Notes: generated by a model not told the origin, from the sequence alone. A stretch of DNA of 17,213 nucleotides from Bacteroidales bacterium UBA1208 (GCA_002309955.1 DBXQ01000098.1:36894-54106), one strand, 5' to 3'; positions 5,610 through 13,400 are shown, counted from the first letter of the stretch. Translations and numbers: made by a program.

Positions 5610-8117
5610 TTACCGCAGCAGGGTCACGGTGCCGGTGAGGGTTTTCCAGCCTTCGTCGTGTGTGTCGATGTAGCGGACATAGTAGACGTATGTGCCTTGA
5701 GGGCAGGGGTTGCCGTTGGCGGTGCCGTCCCAATGGCCTGTCAGTCCGTCGAATTGGGCCAAACGTGTCCCTCTTCGGTCGAAGATGGTGGCCTCGGCCT
5801 TGATAATATGCGGGCTACAGTGGAGCGAGAAGAGGTTGTTGGATTCGAGTGCAGGGGTGATGACGTTGGGGGCGATAATCCAAGTGCTGTCAATCGGTTT
5901 CTCACCCCAATTGGGGATGACGATAAGTGTGTAGTAGATGATGCTGTCGCAGGAGTCGTTTATATGGATGTATATGGGCTCGTCGTGGCATTCGGAGCCG
6001 AAGGAGAGTCCGTTGTAAGTAACAGGAAGGTCGTCGGGTGCCACGGTGTCGTAGGCCCAGTGGCAGTGGGGGCAGGTGACAAGGTCGATAGCCCAAAGGG
6101 TGTCGCAGCCCGATGGTGTCCAGTAGGTGGTGAAGTAGTGGGTGTCGGTATAGTCCAGTTCGTTGTCGCGGAAGAAGTAGGAGCCTTCGCACAAGCGGAC
6201 GGTGATGGTGGTGTCGTGATGGCTATGGATAATCAATGTGGTGCTGAGTGTGTCGGACTTTCGGGTAAAGCAGCCCTCGTCTTCGTATTGGAAAATGGCT
6301 TGCACAGTCAATCGGCCGGTGTCTTGGAAGAGATGGCTCTGCGGTTGGTTTACTTCGTTGTCGGTGTAGGAGTATTGCAGGGTGGTGCCGTCGCCGAAGT
6401 CCCAAAACAGGCTGTCGAAGGGATGTTGGTTTTTGGCTTCGAAGACGACGGGGTCGTACATGCACCATATCGAGTCGGCATTAAGCGAGTCGGCAGGCAA
6501 TCCGTTTACTAAGAATGACCGTTTGCCGGGTTGGACATGTTGTAGCTCTACGGCTCCGCCAGTTTGGAAAAATGCCATGTATGGGTGACTTCCTCTGCTC
6601 AGAATGTGGTGGGTGCGCAACGAAGTGAAGGAGCTGTTGGCGTCGAAGTAGGCATAGCTGTAGGGAGTCCCTTCAATCGGGTGGAAATATTGTGCAGCGG
6701 GGTAGGAGTCGACATATATGGATTGGGCATTTTCCGTGCGGGTGAAGATGTGGAGTTGTGATGGCATAGGTGTTACGTTGTTGATAGGCATTACATTGGT
6801 AATGCCGCCATAGGCTATCCGTCCGCCATGCCACCAATCTGTCGATGTCATGGTACACAGGTCACTGTCTATCCATTTTAACAAAATAGGGTTGTCGGAT
6901 GTGATGTAATAGGGGCTTTCACCGTCTACGCCTTCCCACCAGTCGGTTTGTCCGGATGCTATGGTCAGTGTGCGTGTACCTGAGGCAGGGTGTGCCGGGT
7001 CGCTGATGGTGACAGTGGCATCTTGATCCAAGCTTGTCATTCGGATGTATTTTCCTGTTCCCGACGGAACCAGATATTCTTTTCCAGCGAAATAGGGCGG
7101 AATGGATTGTTCTAAAAACATGTTCGACACCCTCGTGCCACCTCTGACCCCGCTACCTCCTATGCCACTGCTCTCAAATACAGCTATTCGTTTGCAGTCG
7201 CGAGCTTTGATTCGGGTGCCTGCTAAATCGATTGCGAAGGTGTCTCTCATCACTGTGTCTCCTTCAAAGGTGTGGCGTTGCACGGGTACTGGTACGACCG
7301 ACGGGTCGTCATTAATCATGTCATAATGAGGAGCTAACAAGGGGTAGTACTTGTCGTGGGCCTCGCCGGCACTGATATGATATAGTTCGCCTCGCCTCAG
7401 CATGACCGTCAGAGTGTCGCCTGGTCGGCGGTTCAGCCAGTCCCAATCGCTAAGAATCACGTCTACCACGGTGCTGTCTTCGGTTGCCACGATATCTATT
7501 GAAGAAATTCCTGGCATGTAGTTGGGTATACTTGGTTTGCCAGTACGATGTTTATGATGGTTGGAGATGGGTGGCTGGGCTATGTATTCGTCGCGTAGCA
7601 TTTCAGTGGGTATCACAGTGCAGGCCGACATGAAATTCGATGCCACTACTACATACAATGATATGGTATCAGTGCTTGTTACGTGGAAACCTCTCGCCTG
7701 AGGCAGGTCTCCCAATATGCCTGAATAATCGTGTCGGGGTTCATATGGACCACATCCAATGTCGATAGGGTGACTGTTTGGGAGACGGATGTAGGGGATT
7801 GTGTCGTTGATTCGGGTGTACTGGATGGGTATTTGGATATAATTGGTGTCAGGACCGCACATATATCTGCCTTGTATGGGCACTATTTGTGTGTAGTCAA
7901 TCCGTTCGTTCCTCACTGTCACGATGCAGTCGCGTTCGCTCACCACGTACAGCCGTGAGTAATTGGGCAGCATTCCCCTCAATGTACGGGGAAAACAGAC
8001 CCAAAAGTCGGTTCCAGCTGTGGCGAATTGTGTTCCCCGGTGACTCGTCGGGTCATTGCCTTGTGCCATGCACAAAGTAGGCAATAACAGAAATATCAGT
8101 ATATAGTATTTTCTCAT
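5610..8117 (-). CDS. T9SS type B cargo protein with IgGFc-binding-like N-terminus and PKD domain (paralog 1)
   Basis: An 835-aa secreted or surface protein. The signal peptide is residues 1-18 (MRKYYILIFLLLPTLCMA). From about residue 28, GTDFWVCFPRT and the following beta-rich region (LYVVSERDCIVTV, GFHVTSTDTISLYVV) resemble the IgGFc-binding-type N-terminal domain common in Bacteroidota exported proteins. A PKD-like domain contains FWDFGDGT near 568-575. Then come cysteine-flanked modules (LCEGSYFFRDNELD, SGCDTLW). The last ~80 residues (ATIFDRRGTRLAQFDGLTG, WDGTANGNPCPQGTYVYYVRY, ending TGTVTLLR) form a gliding-motility-associated C-terminal domain, the type B signal for type IX secretion. 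It is the second gene of an operon, 24 bases behind its paralog. The C-terminal third is almost identical to that of the paralog. Ligand unknown; adhesion is an inference. Confidence 0.87.
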   Translation of the reverse strand: MRKYYILIFLLLPTLCMAQGNDPTSHRGTQFATAGTDFWVCFPRTLRGMLPNYSRLYVVSERDCIVTVRNERIDYTQIVPIQGRYMCGPDTNYIQIPIQYTRINDTIPYIRLPNSHPIDIGCGPYEPRHDYSGILGDLPQARGFHVTSTDTISLYVVVASNFMSACTVIPTEMLRDEYIAQPPISNHHKHRTGKPSIPNYMPGISSIDIVATEDSTVVDVILSDWDWLNRRPGDTLTVMLRRGELYHISAGEAHDKYYPLLAPHYDMINDDPSVVPVPVQRHTFEGDTVMRDTFAIDLAGTRIKARDCKRIAVFESSGIGGSGVRGGTRVSNMFLEQSIPPYFAGKEYLVPSGTGKYIRMTSLDQDATVTISDPAHPASGTRTLTIASGQTDWWEGVDGESPYYITSDNPILLKWIDSDLCTMTSTDWWHGGRIAYGGITNVMPINNVTPMPSQLHIFTRTENAQSIYVDSYPAAQYFHPIEGTPYSYAYFDANSSFTSLRTHHILSRGSHPYMAFFQTGGAVELQHVQPGKRSFLVNGLPADSLNADSIWCMYDPVVFEAKNQHPFDSLFWDFGDGTTLQYSYTDNEVNQPQSHLFQDTGRLTVQAIFQYEDEGCFTRKSDTLSTTLIIHSHHDTTITVRLCEGSYFFRDNELDYTDTHYFTTYWTPSGCDTLWAIDLVTCPHCHWAYDTVAPDDLPVTYNGLSFGSECHDEPIYIHINDSCDSIIYYTLIVIPNWGEKPIDSTWIIAPNVITPALESNNLFSLHCSPHIIKAEATIFDRRGTRLAQFDGLTGHWDGTANGNPCPQGTYVYYVRYIDTHDEGWKTLTGTVTLLR
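5613..6345 (-). repeat. near-identical C-terminal cassette, copy 1 (paralog 1)
   Basis: The DNA encoding the C-terminal cysteine modules and sorting domain of paralog 1 matches the corresponding part of paralog 2 (about 8145-8877) at roughly nine bases in ten by eye, without gaps. Similarity falls off towards the PKD and N-terminal regions. Confidence 0.8.
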
Positions 8118-8141
8118 TGTAGCATTGTGTTATTGTTTATC

Positions 8142-10670
8142 TCACCGCAGCAAGGTCACTGTACCGGTGAGGGCTTTCCAGCCTTCGTCGTGTGTGTCGA
8201 TGTAACGGATATAGTATACGTATGTGCCTTGAGGGCAGGGATTGCCGTTGGCGGTTCCGTCCCAATGGCCTGTCAGTCCGTCGAATTGGGTCAAGCGAGT
8301 TCCTCTTCGGTCGAAGATGGTGACCTCGGCCTTGAAAATATGCGGGCTGCAATGGAGTGAGAAGAGGTTGTTTGATTCGAGTGCAGGGGTAATGACATTG
8401 GGAGCGATAATCCAAGTGCTGTCAATCGGTTTTTCACCCCAATTGGGGATGACGATAAGTGTGTAGTAGATGATGCTGTCGCAGTTGTCGTTTATACGGA
8501 TGTGGACAGGCTCGTCGTGGCATTCGGAGCCGAAGGAGATTCCGTTGAAAGTAACAGGAAGGTCGTCGGGTGCCACGGTATCGTAGACCCAGTGGCAATG
8601 GGGGCAGGTGACAAGGTCGATAGTCCATAGGGTATCGCATCCCGATTGGGTCCAATATGTTGTGAAATAATAGATGCCGGAGATGTCCAGTTCGTTGTCG
8701 CGGAAGAAATAGGAGCCTTCGCACAGACTCACCGGGATAATGGAGTCGTGATGGCTATGGATAATCAATGTGGTGCTGAGCGTGTCCGACTTTCGGGTAA
8801 AGCAGCCCTCGTCTTCGTATTTGAAAATGGCTTGCACGGTAAAGCGGCCGGTATCTTGGAAGAGATGGGTTTGAGGTTGGCTGAACGCCGGGTCGTTGTG
8901 CGAGAAAGCTAACGATGTTCCATCACCAAAGTCCCAAAACAGGCTGTCGCAAGGCCGTTGGTTCGATGCCTTGAAGGTGACAGGGTCGTACATACACCAA
9001 ATTGAATCCGTTTTCAGCGAGTCGGCAGGCATTCCGTTCACTGTGAAGGACAATCTTCCCGGCTGTACATGTGGCAGGGCAAGGGTGTACACATCTGTCA
9101 GATAAGCCATAAATGGTGAACCGTTGCGGCTCACTATGTGATGAGTTCCTTCGCTTGTGAACGAATTGGGCCAATCAAACGATGCATAGCTGTAAGGTGT
9201 ACCCACGATGGGTTGAAAATAATCTTCAAGTCGGTGGAAATCCATGAATAGATATGGCACAGCGCTGGTGAGGGTGAAGATATCTACTCGGGGTTTGATG
9301 GCAACTCGGTTGTCCGACTCGTCGACATAAGTCATAGTACCGAAGTTCACTTGTCCCCAATGCCACCATCGGGTTGGAGTAATGGTTGACATGCTTTTGC
9401 CAATCCGCTTCAGCAACACAGGTTTATTGGCTGTGATATATAGGGGTCCACTTGATGTGTCAAACTCCCAGTAGTTCGTTTTTCCTGGGGCTATGGTCAG
9501 CGTGCGTTGGGTCATTGTCGGATCCAGCCCATCCCGGATAGTCACCGTGGTACTTTCGTTCAATGCTGTGATGCGGACACAGTCAGCCTCAACTACACGG
9601 GTATGAACGTTTGGTATCAGATACTTTTTCCCTGCAAAATAGATGGGTGTTGACTGCTCCAGTTTCATGTTGTAACTCAACAGTCCGCGCAACCCCCCTC
9701 CACCGCAACAGCTACTCTCAAACACTGCAATCCGTTTGCAGTCGCGAGCCTTGATATGTGTACCCGCCAAGTCGATGGCAAACGTGTCCCTCTCTACAAA
9801 ATCGTTGTTGAAAGCGTGCCGCCTGAATCTTGTGGGTATTACCATAGGATCGTCATACCTCAAGTGGTCGGGGTCGTAATAGGGCGACAGCAGAGGATAA
9901 TACTTCTCGGGAATCTCTCCGGCACTGAGGTGGTACAGCTCGCCTCGTCCCAATGTCACGGTAACCGTGTCGCCGGGCAGTCGGTTCATCCAGTCCCAGT
10001 CCGTCAGCACAATGTCCACAACCGTGCTGTCGTCCGCGGCCACAATGTCTATCGATGACATGCCGGGCATAAACAAGGGCAGATGAATCGGATCACCTTC
10101 TCCACCGAAATGGTGGTGGCTCACTATGGGGGGCTGGGCTATATACTCGTCGCGCAGTAATTCGGTGGGAAGAACCGTGCATGCCGACATGTGGGTTGAA
10201 CTAACAAGGATAAAGAGCGAAATGGTGTCGGTGCTTGTCACATGGAACCCCTTTGCCTGCGGTAGGTCGCCAGGGCATCCACTGTAGTTATAGCGTGGAA
10301 TGTGCGGTCTTTCGGGCGAATCGCTGTCGTTTGATGGGAACAGATAAGGAACAGTGTCGATTATTCTGGTATAAACAAACGGAATCTCAATGTAATTCGT
10401 GTCGGGTCCGCACATGGAGCGATGCATGATGTGAACGGTTTGCGAGTAGTCAATCAACTCGTTCGAAACAGTCACATCGCAGTCGTGTTCGCAAACCACA
10501 TACAGACGTGAATGGTTGGGACTTCCGCCTCTCATTGTTCGTGGAAAGCATACCCAAAAATCTGTCCCCTGTGCCGCTAACTGTGTGCCATAATGACTCA
10601 ACGGGTCATCGTTTTGCGATATGACCGAAAGAGGTAGCAATAACAATAATATTAGCAACCACTGCTTCAT
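8142..10670 (-). CDS. T9SS type B cargo protein with IgGFc-binding-like N-terminus and PKD domain (paralog 2)
   Basis: This is the first gene of the two-gene operon, 842 aa from the chosen start at 10670. The frame stays open to an ATG at 10709, but only the start at 10670 puts a signal peptide (MKQWLLILLLLLPLSVIS) at the N-terminus, and it then aligns with paralog 1 (mature starts QNDDP and QGNDP). Architecture matches the paralog: GTDFWVCFPRT-type N-terminal domain, PKD-like FWDFGDGT, cysteine-bounded modules (LCEGSYFFRDNELD, SGCDTLW), and a type B sorting domain ending TGTVTLLR. The N-terminal two thirds differ substantially from paralog 1 in loops and inserts, while the C-terminal third is nearly the same. 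A promoter box lies at 10767-10774. Export through the type IX system and release or attachment at the cell surface are inferred from the sorting domain. Confidence 0.87.
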   Translation of the reverse strand: MKQWLLILLLLLPLSVISQNDDPLSHYGTQLAAQGTDFWVCFPRTMRGGSPNHSRLYVVCEHDCDVTVSNELIDYSQTVHIMHRSMCGPDTNYIEIPFVYTRIIDTVPYLFPSNDSDSPERPHIPRYNYSGCPGDLPQAKGFHVTSTDTISLFILVSSTHMSACTVLPTELLRDEYIAQPPIVSHHHFGGEGDPIHLPLFMPGMSSIDIVAADDSTVVDIVLTDWDWMNRLPGDTVTVTLGRGELYHLSAGEIPEKYYPLLSPYYDPDHLRYDDPMVIPTRFRRHAFNNDFVERDTFAIDLAGTHIKARDCKRIAVFESSCCGGGGLRGLLSYNMKLEQSTPIYFAGKKYLIPNVHTRVVEADCVRITALNESTTVTIRDGLDPTMTQRTLTIAPGKTNYWEFDTSSGPLYITANKPVLLKRIGKSMSTITPTRWWHWGQVNFGTMTYVDESDNRVAIKPRVDIFTLTSAVPYLFMDFHRLEDYFQPIVGTPYSYASFDWPNSFTSEGTHHIVSRNGSPFMAYLTDVYTLALPHVQPGRLSFTVNGMPADSLKTDSIWCMYDPVTFKASNQRPCDSLFWDFGDGTSLAFSHNDPAFSQPQTHLFQDTGRFTVQAIFKYEDEGCFTRKSDTLSTTLIIHSHHDSIIPVSLCEGSYFFRDNELDISGIYYFTTYWTQSGCDTLWTIDLVTCPHCHWVYDTVAPDDLPVTFNGISFGSECHDEPVHIRINDNCDSIIYYTLIVIPNWGEKPIDSTWIIAPNVITPALESNNLFSLHCSPHIFKAEVTIFDRRGTRLTQFDGLTGHWDGTANGNPCPQGTYVYYIRYIDTHDEGWKALTGTVTLLR
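8145..8877 (-). repeat. near-identical C-terminal cassette, copy 2 (paralog 2)
   Basis: Partner of the repeat at 5613-6345 in the same orientation, offset by 2532 bases. Long exact stretches are shared, for example around 8164-8200 and 8760-8815. Confidence 0.8.
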
Positions 10671-10766
10671 ATTATTCACCAATTTATTGGCGTTCAATTT
10701 ATTGTACACATATCATCAAGTATTGGTTTAATATTTGTTGACGGATGTACATTCATATCCAAATTG

Positions 10767-10774
10767 CAAATATA
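10767..10774 (-). promoter_or_regulatory. -7 promoter box of the T9SS operon
   Basis: The minus strand reads TATATTTG followed by CA, matching the Bacteroides -7 consensus. It lies about 97 bases before the start at 10670, leaving a leader of about 90 bases. No clear -33 TTG is seen. Confidence 0.6.
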
Positions 10775-10840
10775 CAACTTTTTTTGTAAATAAAAAGATT
10801 CTTTTTCTTGCATTTCATTTCGATTCATCCTTTTTTCGCC

Positions 10841-10854
10841 AAATCGGTCGTTAG
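10841..10854 (+). repeat. AAATCGGTCRTTAG motif, copy C
   Basis: AAATCGGTCGTTAG matches the core of the right inverted-repeat arm (12395-12408) at 13 of 14 bases, in the same orientation. It faces the left arm (10988-11001) 133 bases away. Confidence 0.55.
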
Positions 10855-10914
10855 AAATTCATCCCTAATTTTAACATTTTGTAAATAATGAAATACCAGT
10901 TAAATAGTTGTCGT

Positions 10915-10941
10915 CTTTCTAATGACAGTCATTTTAGAAAG
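10915..10941. repeat. hairpin between motif copies C and L
   Basis: CTTTCTAATGA and TCATTTTAGAAAG pair with a two-base bulge around a three-base loop. Its left arm, read on the minus strand, contains GTCATTAGA, the same core as the flanking repeats, and it sits almost midway between copies C and L. Confidence 0.5.
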
Positions 10942-10963
10942 GAAAGAAATAACTTTTTTTTCG

Positions 10964-11005
10964 AATAAAAAAGGATAACTATTCTCCGAATGACCGATTT
11001 GGGTT
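10964..11005 (-). repeat. left arm of inverted repeat enclosing the HEYGH gene
   Basis: On the minus strand these 42 bases match 12390-12430 at about 36 of 41 aligned positions, with one extra T. Shared blocks include AAATCGGTCATT, GGAGAATAG and ATCCTTTTT. No target-site duplication was seen outside the arms. Confidence 0.75.
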
Positions 11006-11121
11006 TATGTATTTTCTGGAAAATATTGTTTAGACGGAAATTAATTTTTAACCCAAGTCAATCATTAGACTAAGCAGGTATCCAGCTGGGGTCGTTCAAG
11101 GGCAAAGAGGAAACATATGAA

Positions 11122-11169
11122 ATGAAAAGACTGACAATAACCGTTTTATTCTGTTTTCCGCCTCAATGA
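11122..11169 (+). pseudogene. possible signal-peptide remnant or leader peptide
   Basis: A 15-codon frame reads MKRLTITVLFCFPPQ then stops. It looks like the first half of a Bacteroidota signal peptide with no protein behind it. It could be the remains of a deleted exported-protein gene, a leader peptide, or chance. Confidence 0.25.
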
Positions 11170-11212
11170 CCAATAGGGACTCGGCCGCTCTTCCTTCGCT
11201 CTTTAGTCCTCA

Positions 11213-11245
11213 GTTCTCCCATCGTTCTCCCATCGTTTTCCCATT
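11213..11245 (+). repeat. three-unit 11-bp tandem repeat
   Basis: The unit GTTCTCCCATC occurs twice exactly, followed by GTTTTCCCATT (9 of 11). There are no spacers, so it is a simple tandem repeat and not a CRISPR array. Confidence 0.7.
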
Positions 11246-11415
11246 TCAGAAGGGGAAATGAGGAAGAACGGAGGTCGTAGGGTGGATGAAAGAACGAACC
11301 AAGGGCAGTGCAAAGGGGGGCCGGGTTGCATGTGGGGGGAGATTTGCGGGAAAGGACGTGCGTTGGATTGGTATTGTATTGTTTGTAAAATATTGTAATT
11401 AAGAATGGGATTCCA

Positions 11416-12279
11416 ATGACTGGTTTGAGTGAAAATAAAAGAGGACAGCAGATTTGTAATGATTCTGATTTTGAATTTCTTTCTGTCAGAATAGGGGCAG
11501 ATAACGTGTGGCGGGTGGCCGAGTACGAATGGGCAATAAAAGACCGACTGCTTCGTTATAGATTGTGCAATATGGCAAAAGAATCAAGACATAGTGATGC
11601 GACAGGGATGCGACACCTGACTGTTGTGGCAGCTGCTGTGGCTGTGGTTGTTCCATGGGTGGCGGCAGTGTGGCTGTTGTTGTGTGACGAAGGGTGGTGG
11701 AGGATTGTTGCTTGGCTGTTCATGGCGGGCAAAGGGCTGATGTTGCTTTCCACCGCAGTGGCATGGATGGTACATCCGGCATTGGCCAAAGAGGTTTTTG
11801 CAGGCCGCTATCGTTTCGACAGCCACGGGTTGCACGGGCTGATGCAGGCATTGTCCCGCTTTGGATGGGAGCTGCCGCAGCTGGGATTGGGCTATCTTTT
11901 TGCCCAGTGGCGTATTATCCTCGGCAAAGTGGAGCGGGTGGACACACTGGACGGTGTGACCTTCGTGACAGGACGGCATTGGCAACCGCATTTCTATGCG
12001 GGCATTTCGTTGGGATGTTTTGCGAACATGTGGGTGAGTGGTGCCATCGGGGATGATTTCGAAAGTTATGCCCGGCGCAGCCCCTTCCATATCTTCGGAC
12101 ACGAATATGGACACACCGTCGACAGCCAGTTGTGGGGTTTGCTCTACCTGCCCGTAATAGGGTTGCCAAGTCTTATCAGCCAAGCCTTTGGGCTTAGTTC
12201 CAAGGCACGCCACCGCCACGACGACTTCTGGGCAGAACGGCGCGCCGACCGCTTCGGCAAGCGTTTTTTCAACGACTGA
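11416..12279 (+). CDS. membrane protein with HEYGH zinc-metalloprotease-like motif
   Basis: A 287-aa protein of a poorly characterised family. Two hydrophobic segments (about 68-88, LTVVAAAVAVVVPWVAAVWLL, and about 95-118) suggest membrane anchoring. The C-terminal part contains HEYGH at 229-233, the HExxH zinc and catalytic signature, and then a hydrophobic stretch LYLPVIGLPSLIS (about 242-254). WAERRADRFG follows with Glu274, 41 residues after the second His, which could be the third zinc ligand as in gluzincins. Proteins with the same order (HExGH, LYL-IGIPSL, WxExxA) occur as hypothetical proteins in Bacteroidota; the protease role is inferred. The start is uncertain: no ribosome-binding site marks 11416, and Met53 (11572) would remove the polar N-terminus. 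The gene stands alone and is enclosed by the 10964-11005 / 12390-12430 inverted repeat. Confidence 0.7.
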   Translation: MTGLSENKRGQQICNDSDFEFLSVRIGADNVWRVAEYEWAIKDRLLRYRLCNMAKESRHSDATGMRHLTVVAAAVAVVVPWVAAVWLLLCDEGWWRIVAWLFMAGKGLMLLSTAVAWMVHPALAKEVFAGRYRFDSHGLHGLMQALSRFGWELPQLGLGYLFAQWRIILGKVERVDTLDGVTFVTGRHWQPHFYAGISLGCFANMWVSGAIGDDFESYARRSPFHIFGHEYGHTVDSQLWGLLYLPVIGLPSLISQAFGLSSKARHRHDDFWAERRADRFGKRFFND

Positions 12280-12288
12280 AGATAAACA

Positions 12289-12312
12289 TCCCTCTTTTCG
12301 AGAAAAAAGGGA
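12289..12312 (+). terminator. hairpin after the HEYGH gene
   Basis: TCCCTCTTTT pairs with AAAAAAGGGA (one mismatch) around CGAG, 10 bases after the stop. It lacks a following T-tract, so termination is only possible, not certain. Confidence 0.35.
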
Positions 12313-12348
12313 GACACCGTCTCAACGTGCCACAACCTGCAAAAGCAC

Positions 12349-12386
12349 GACAACTGGCGTAGAACCATTGATACCCGCCAGTTGTC
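12349..12386. repeat. 11-bp perfect stem-loop
   Basis: GACAACTGGCG and CGCCAGTTGTC pair perfectly around a 16-base loop. It lies between the HEYGH gene and the right inverted-repeat arm, and is not followed by a T-tract on either side. It may be part of a mobile-element end, a protein-binding site, or an mRNA-stabilising hairpin. Confidence 0.6.
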
Positions 12387-12389
12387 CTT

Positions 12390-12430
12390 AACCTAAATCG
12401 GTCATTAGGAGAATAGCAATCCTTTTTATT
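12390..12430 (+). repeat. right arm of inverted repeat enclosing the HEYGH gene
   Basis: Partner of 10964-11005. Inner end AACCTAAATCGG, outer end AATCCTTTTTATT. It ends 15 bases from the stop of the LRR lipoprotein gene on the other strand. Confidence 0.75.
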
Positions 12431-12445
12431 GGTTAATATACAGGA

Positions 12446-13330
12446 TTAATAAGTCCCGATGTAGTTGGTGAAGCGGTTCCAGCCGATGGCGTTCTGATAG
12501 TTGGCCAGGCATGAATTCATCACTGTGACAGGGATGTTGACGGGAATGGTGCCAAACGTGGAGGCGGTGCAGGCGGGTGGTGTTGCCGTGAGGCAGGTGA
12601 TGGCCTGCACAGCGTTGCAGCCCATGAAGACACTGTCGCCGATGGTTTGGACAGAACGGTCAAAGTAGATGTTGTCGAGGCTGGAGCAATAGGCAAAAGC
12701 CCTGTCGCCTATCTGCAGAATAGTGGAAGGAAGGTGTAGGGTGGTAATTGAAGAACATCCATAGAAGGCATCCGCTGGGATGACAGTGATGGTTGAGGGG
12801 AGGTTGACGTTAACCAGAGAGGAGCATCCACGGAAACAAGCCTGTCCAAGAGAGGAAAGGGAAGTGACAAATTGGAAAGACTGCAGGAGATTGCAGTTTG
12901 CAAAAGCACTGTCACCAATAACGGATATGGATGTGGGTACATTGACATTGGTAAGTGATTGGCAGTTGCGGAAAGCGGATGTTTCAATAATAGAAATAGT
13001 GGCCGGCAAGGTGACGGAAGTGATGCCGGTGTAGTTGTTAAAAGCGTTGGCACCTACCTGCGACACGATATAGGTATGCCCGTCGTATTGGACGGTGGAG
13101 GGCAGGGATACGGCACCCGTTACTGCTTCAGGTCCCGTCACGGGAATAATGCGCACGTAGTTCTGGTGGGAGACAATCACCTCACACCGGTAGGCGATGC
13201 CGTTGTATTGAGTAGTGAAGGTATCGCCGCTTAGCAGTTTGGTGCATGAAGTTGTCAGGCTGATGCTGGCGAATGCCAGGATGAGGGTTAGCATTTTTGC
13301 CACACAGGTTTGAAAGGAATGTGTTTTCAT
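12446..13330 (-). CDS. BspA-like leucine-rich-repeat lipoprotein
   Basis: A 294-aa surface lipoprotein. The N-terminus is a lipoprotein signal (MLTLILAFASISLTTSC, lipid-attached Cys29). A leading module (YNGIAYRCEVI to YDGHTYIVSQV, about 42-92) is followed by about seven 23-residue repeats of the LRR_5/Treponema BspA type (93-250). Each has the form G-x-x-A-F-x-x-C-x-x-L-x-x-V-x-x-P-x-x-I-x-x-I, for example GDSAFANC, GQACFRGC, PADAFYGC and GDRAFAYC. The C-terminal NYQNAIGWNRFTNYIG matches the usual closing segment of these proteins. In known members (BspA) the repeats mediate adhesion; the ligand here is unknown. The gene is divergent from a LuxR-type regulator, with palindromic sites and a promoter box (13401-13408) between them, so control by that regulator is likely. 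Confidence 0.9.
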   Translation of the reverse strand: MKTHSFQTCVAKMLTLILAFASISLTTSCTKLLSGDTFTTQYNGIAYRCEVIVSHQNYVRIIPVTGPEAVTGAVSLPSTVQYDGHTYIVSQVGANAFNNYTGITSVTLPATISIIETSAFRNCQSLTNVNVPTSISVIGDSAFANCNLLQSFQFVTSLSSLGQACFRGCSSLVNVNLPSTITVIPADAFYGCSSITTLHLPSTILQIGDRAFAYCSSLDNIYFDRSVQTIGDSVFMGCNAVQAITCLTATPPACTASTFGTIPVNIPVTVMNSCLANYQNAIGWNRFTNYIGTY

Positions 13331-13400
13331 TGTTTTTTATTTTTGGTATTATTGTTGATTGTTAACATGTTGCACTTTTTTGAAAAGCTGTATTTCAATG

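Larger units (their letters stand above)
10671..11415. other. long non-coding, repeat-rich intergenic region
   Basis: No convincing gene was found in these 745 bases. The left part is AT-rich and holds the T9SS-operon promoter, three related GTCATTAG-type motifs and a hairpin (10915-10941), and the left arm of an inverted repeat (10964-11005). The right part (about 11085-11345) changes abruptly to GC- and purine-rich DNA with a three-unit 11-bp tandem repeat (11213-11245) and a possible signal-peptide remnant (11122-11169). The composition shift suggests joined pieces of different origin. Confidence 0.6.

Noticed and set aside
5607..6512. 301-codon plus-strand open frame, with a similar one at 8127-8360
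   Set aside because: It is antisense to the conserved C-terminal part of the T9SS proteins. The translation is low-complexity Gly/Val-rich, and the similarity of the two frames only reflects the duplicated cassette.
10671..10709. N-terminal extension of T9SS paralog 2 to the ATG at 10709
   Set aside because: The extra 13 residues (MYNKLNANKLVNN) are polar and would displace the signal peptide. The start at 10670 aligns with paralog 1.
11213..11245. Short repeats considered as a CRISPR array
   Set aside because: The units are 11 bp and directly abutting, with no spacers and no cas genes nearby.
10964..12430. Whole segment as a classical insertion sequence
   Set aside because: No transposase-like protein is encoded, and no target-site duplication flanks the repeat arms; only the weaker claim of a repeat-bounded segment is kept.
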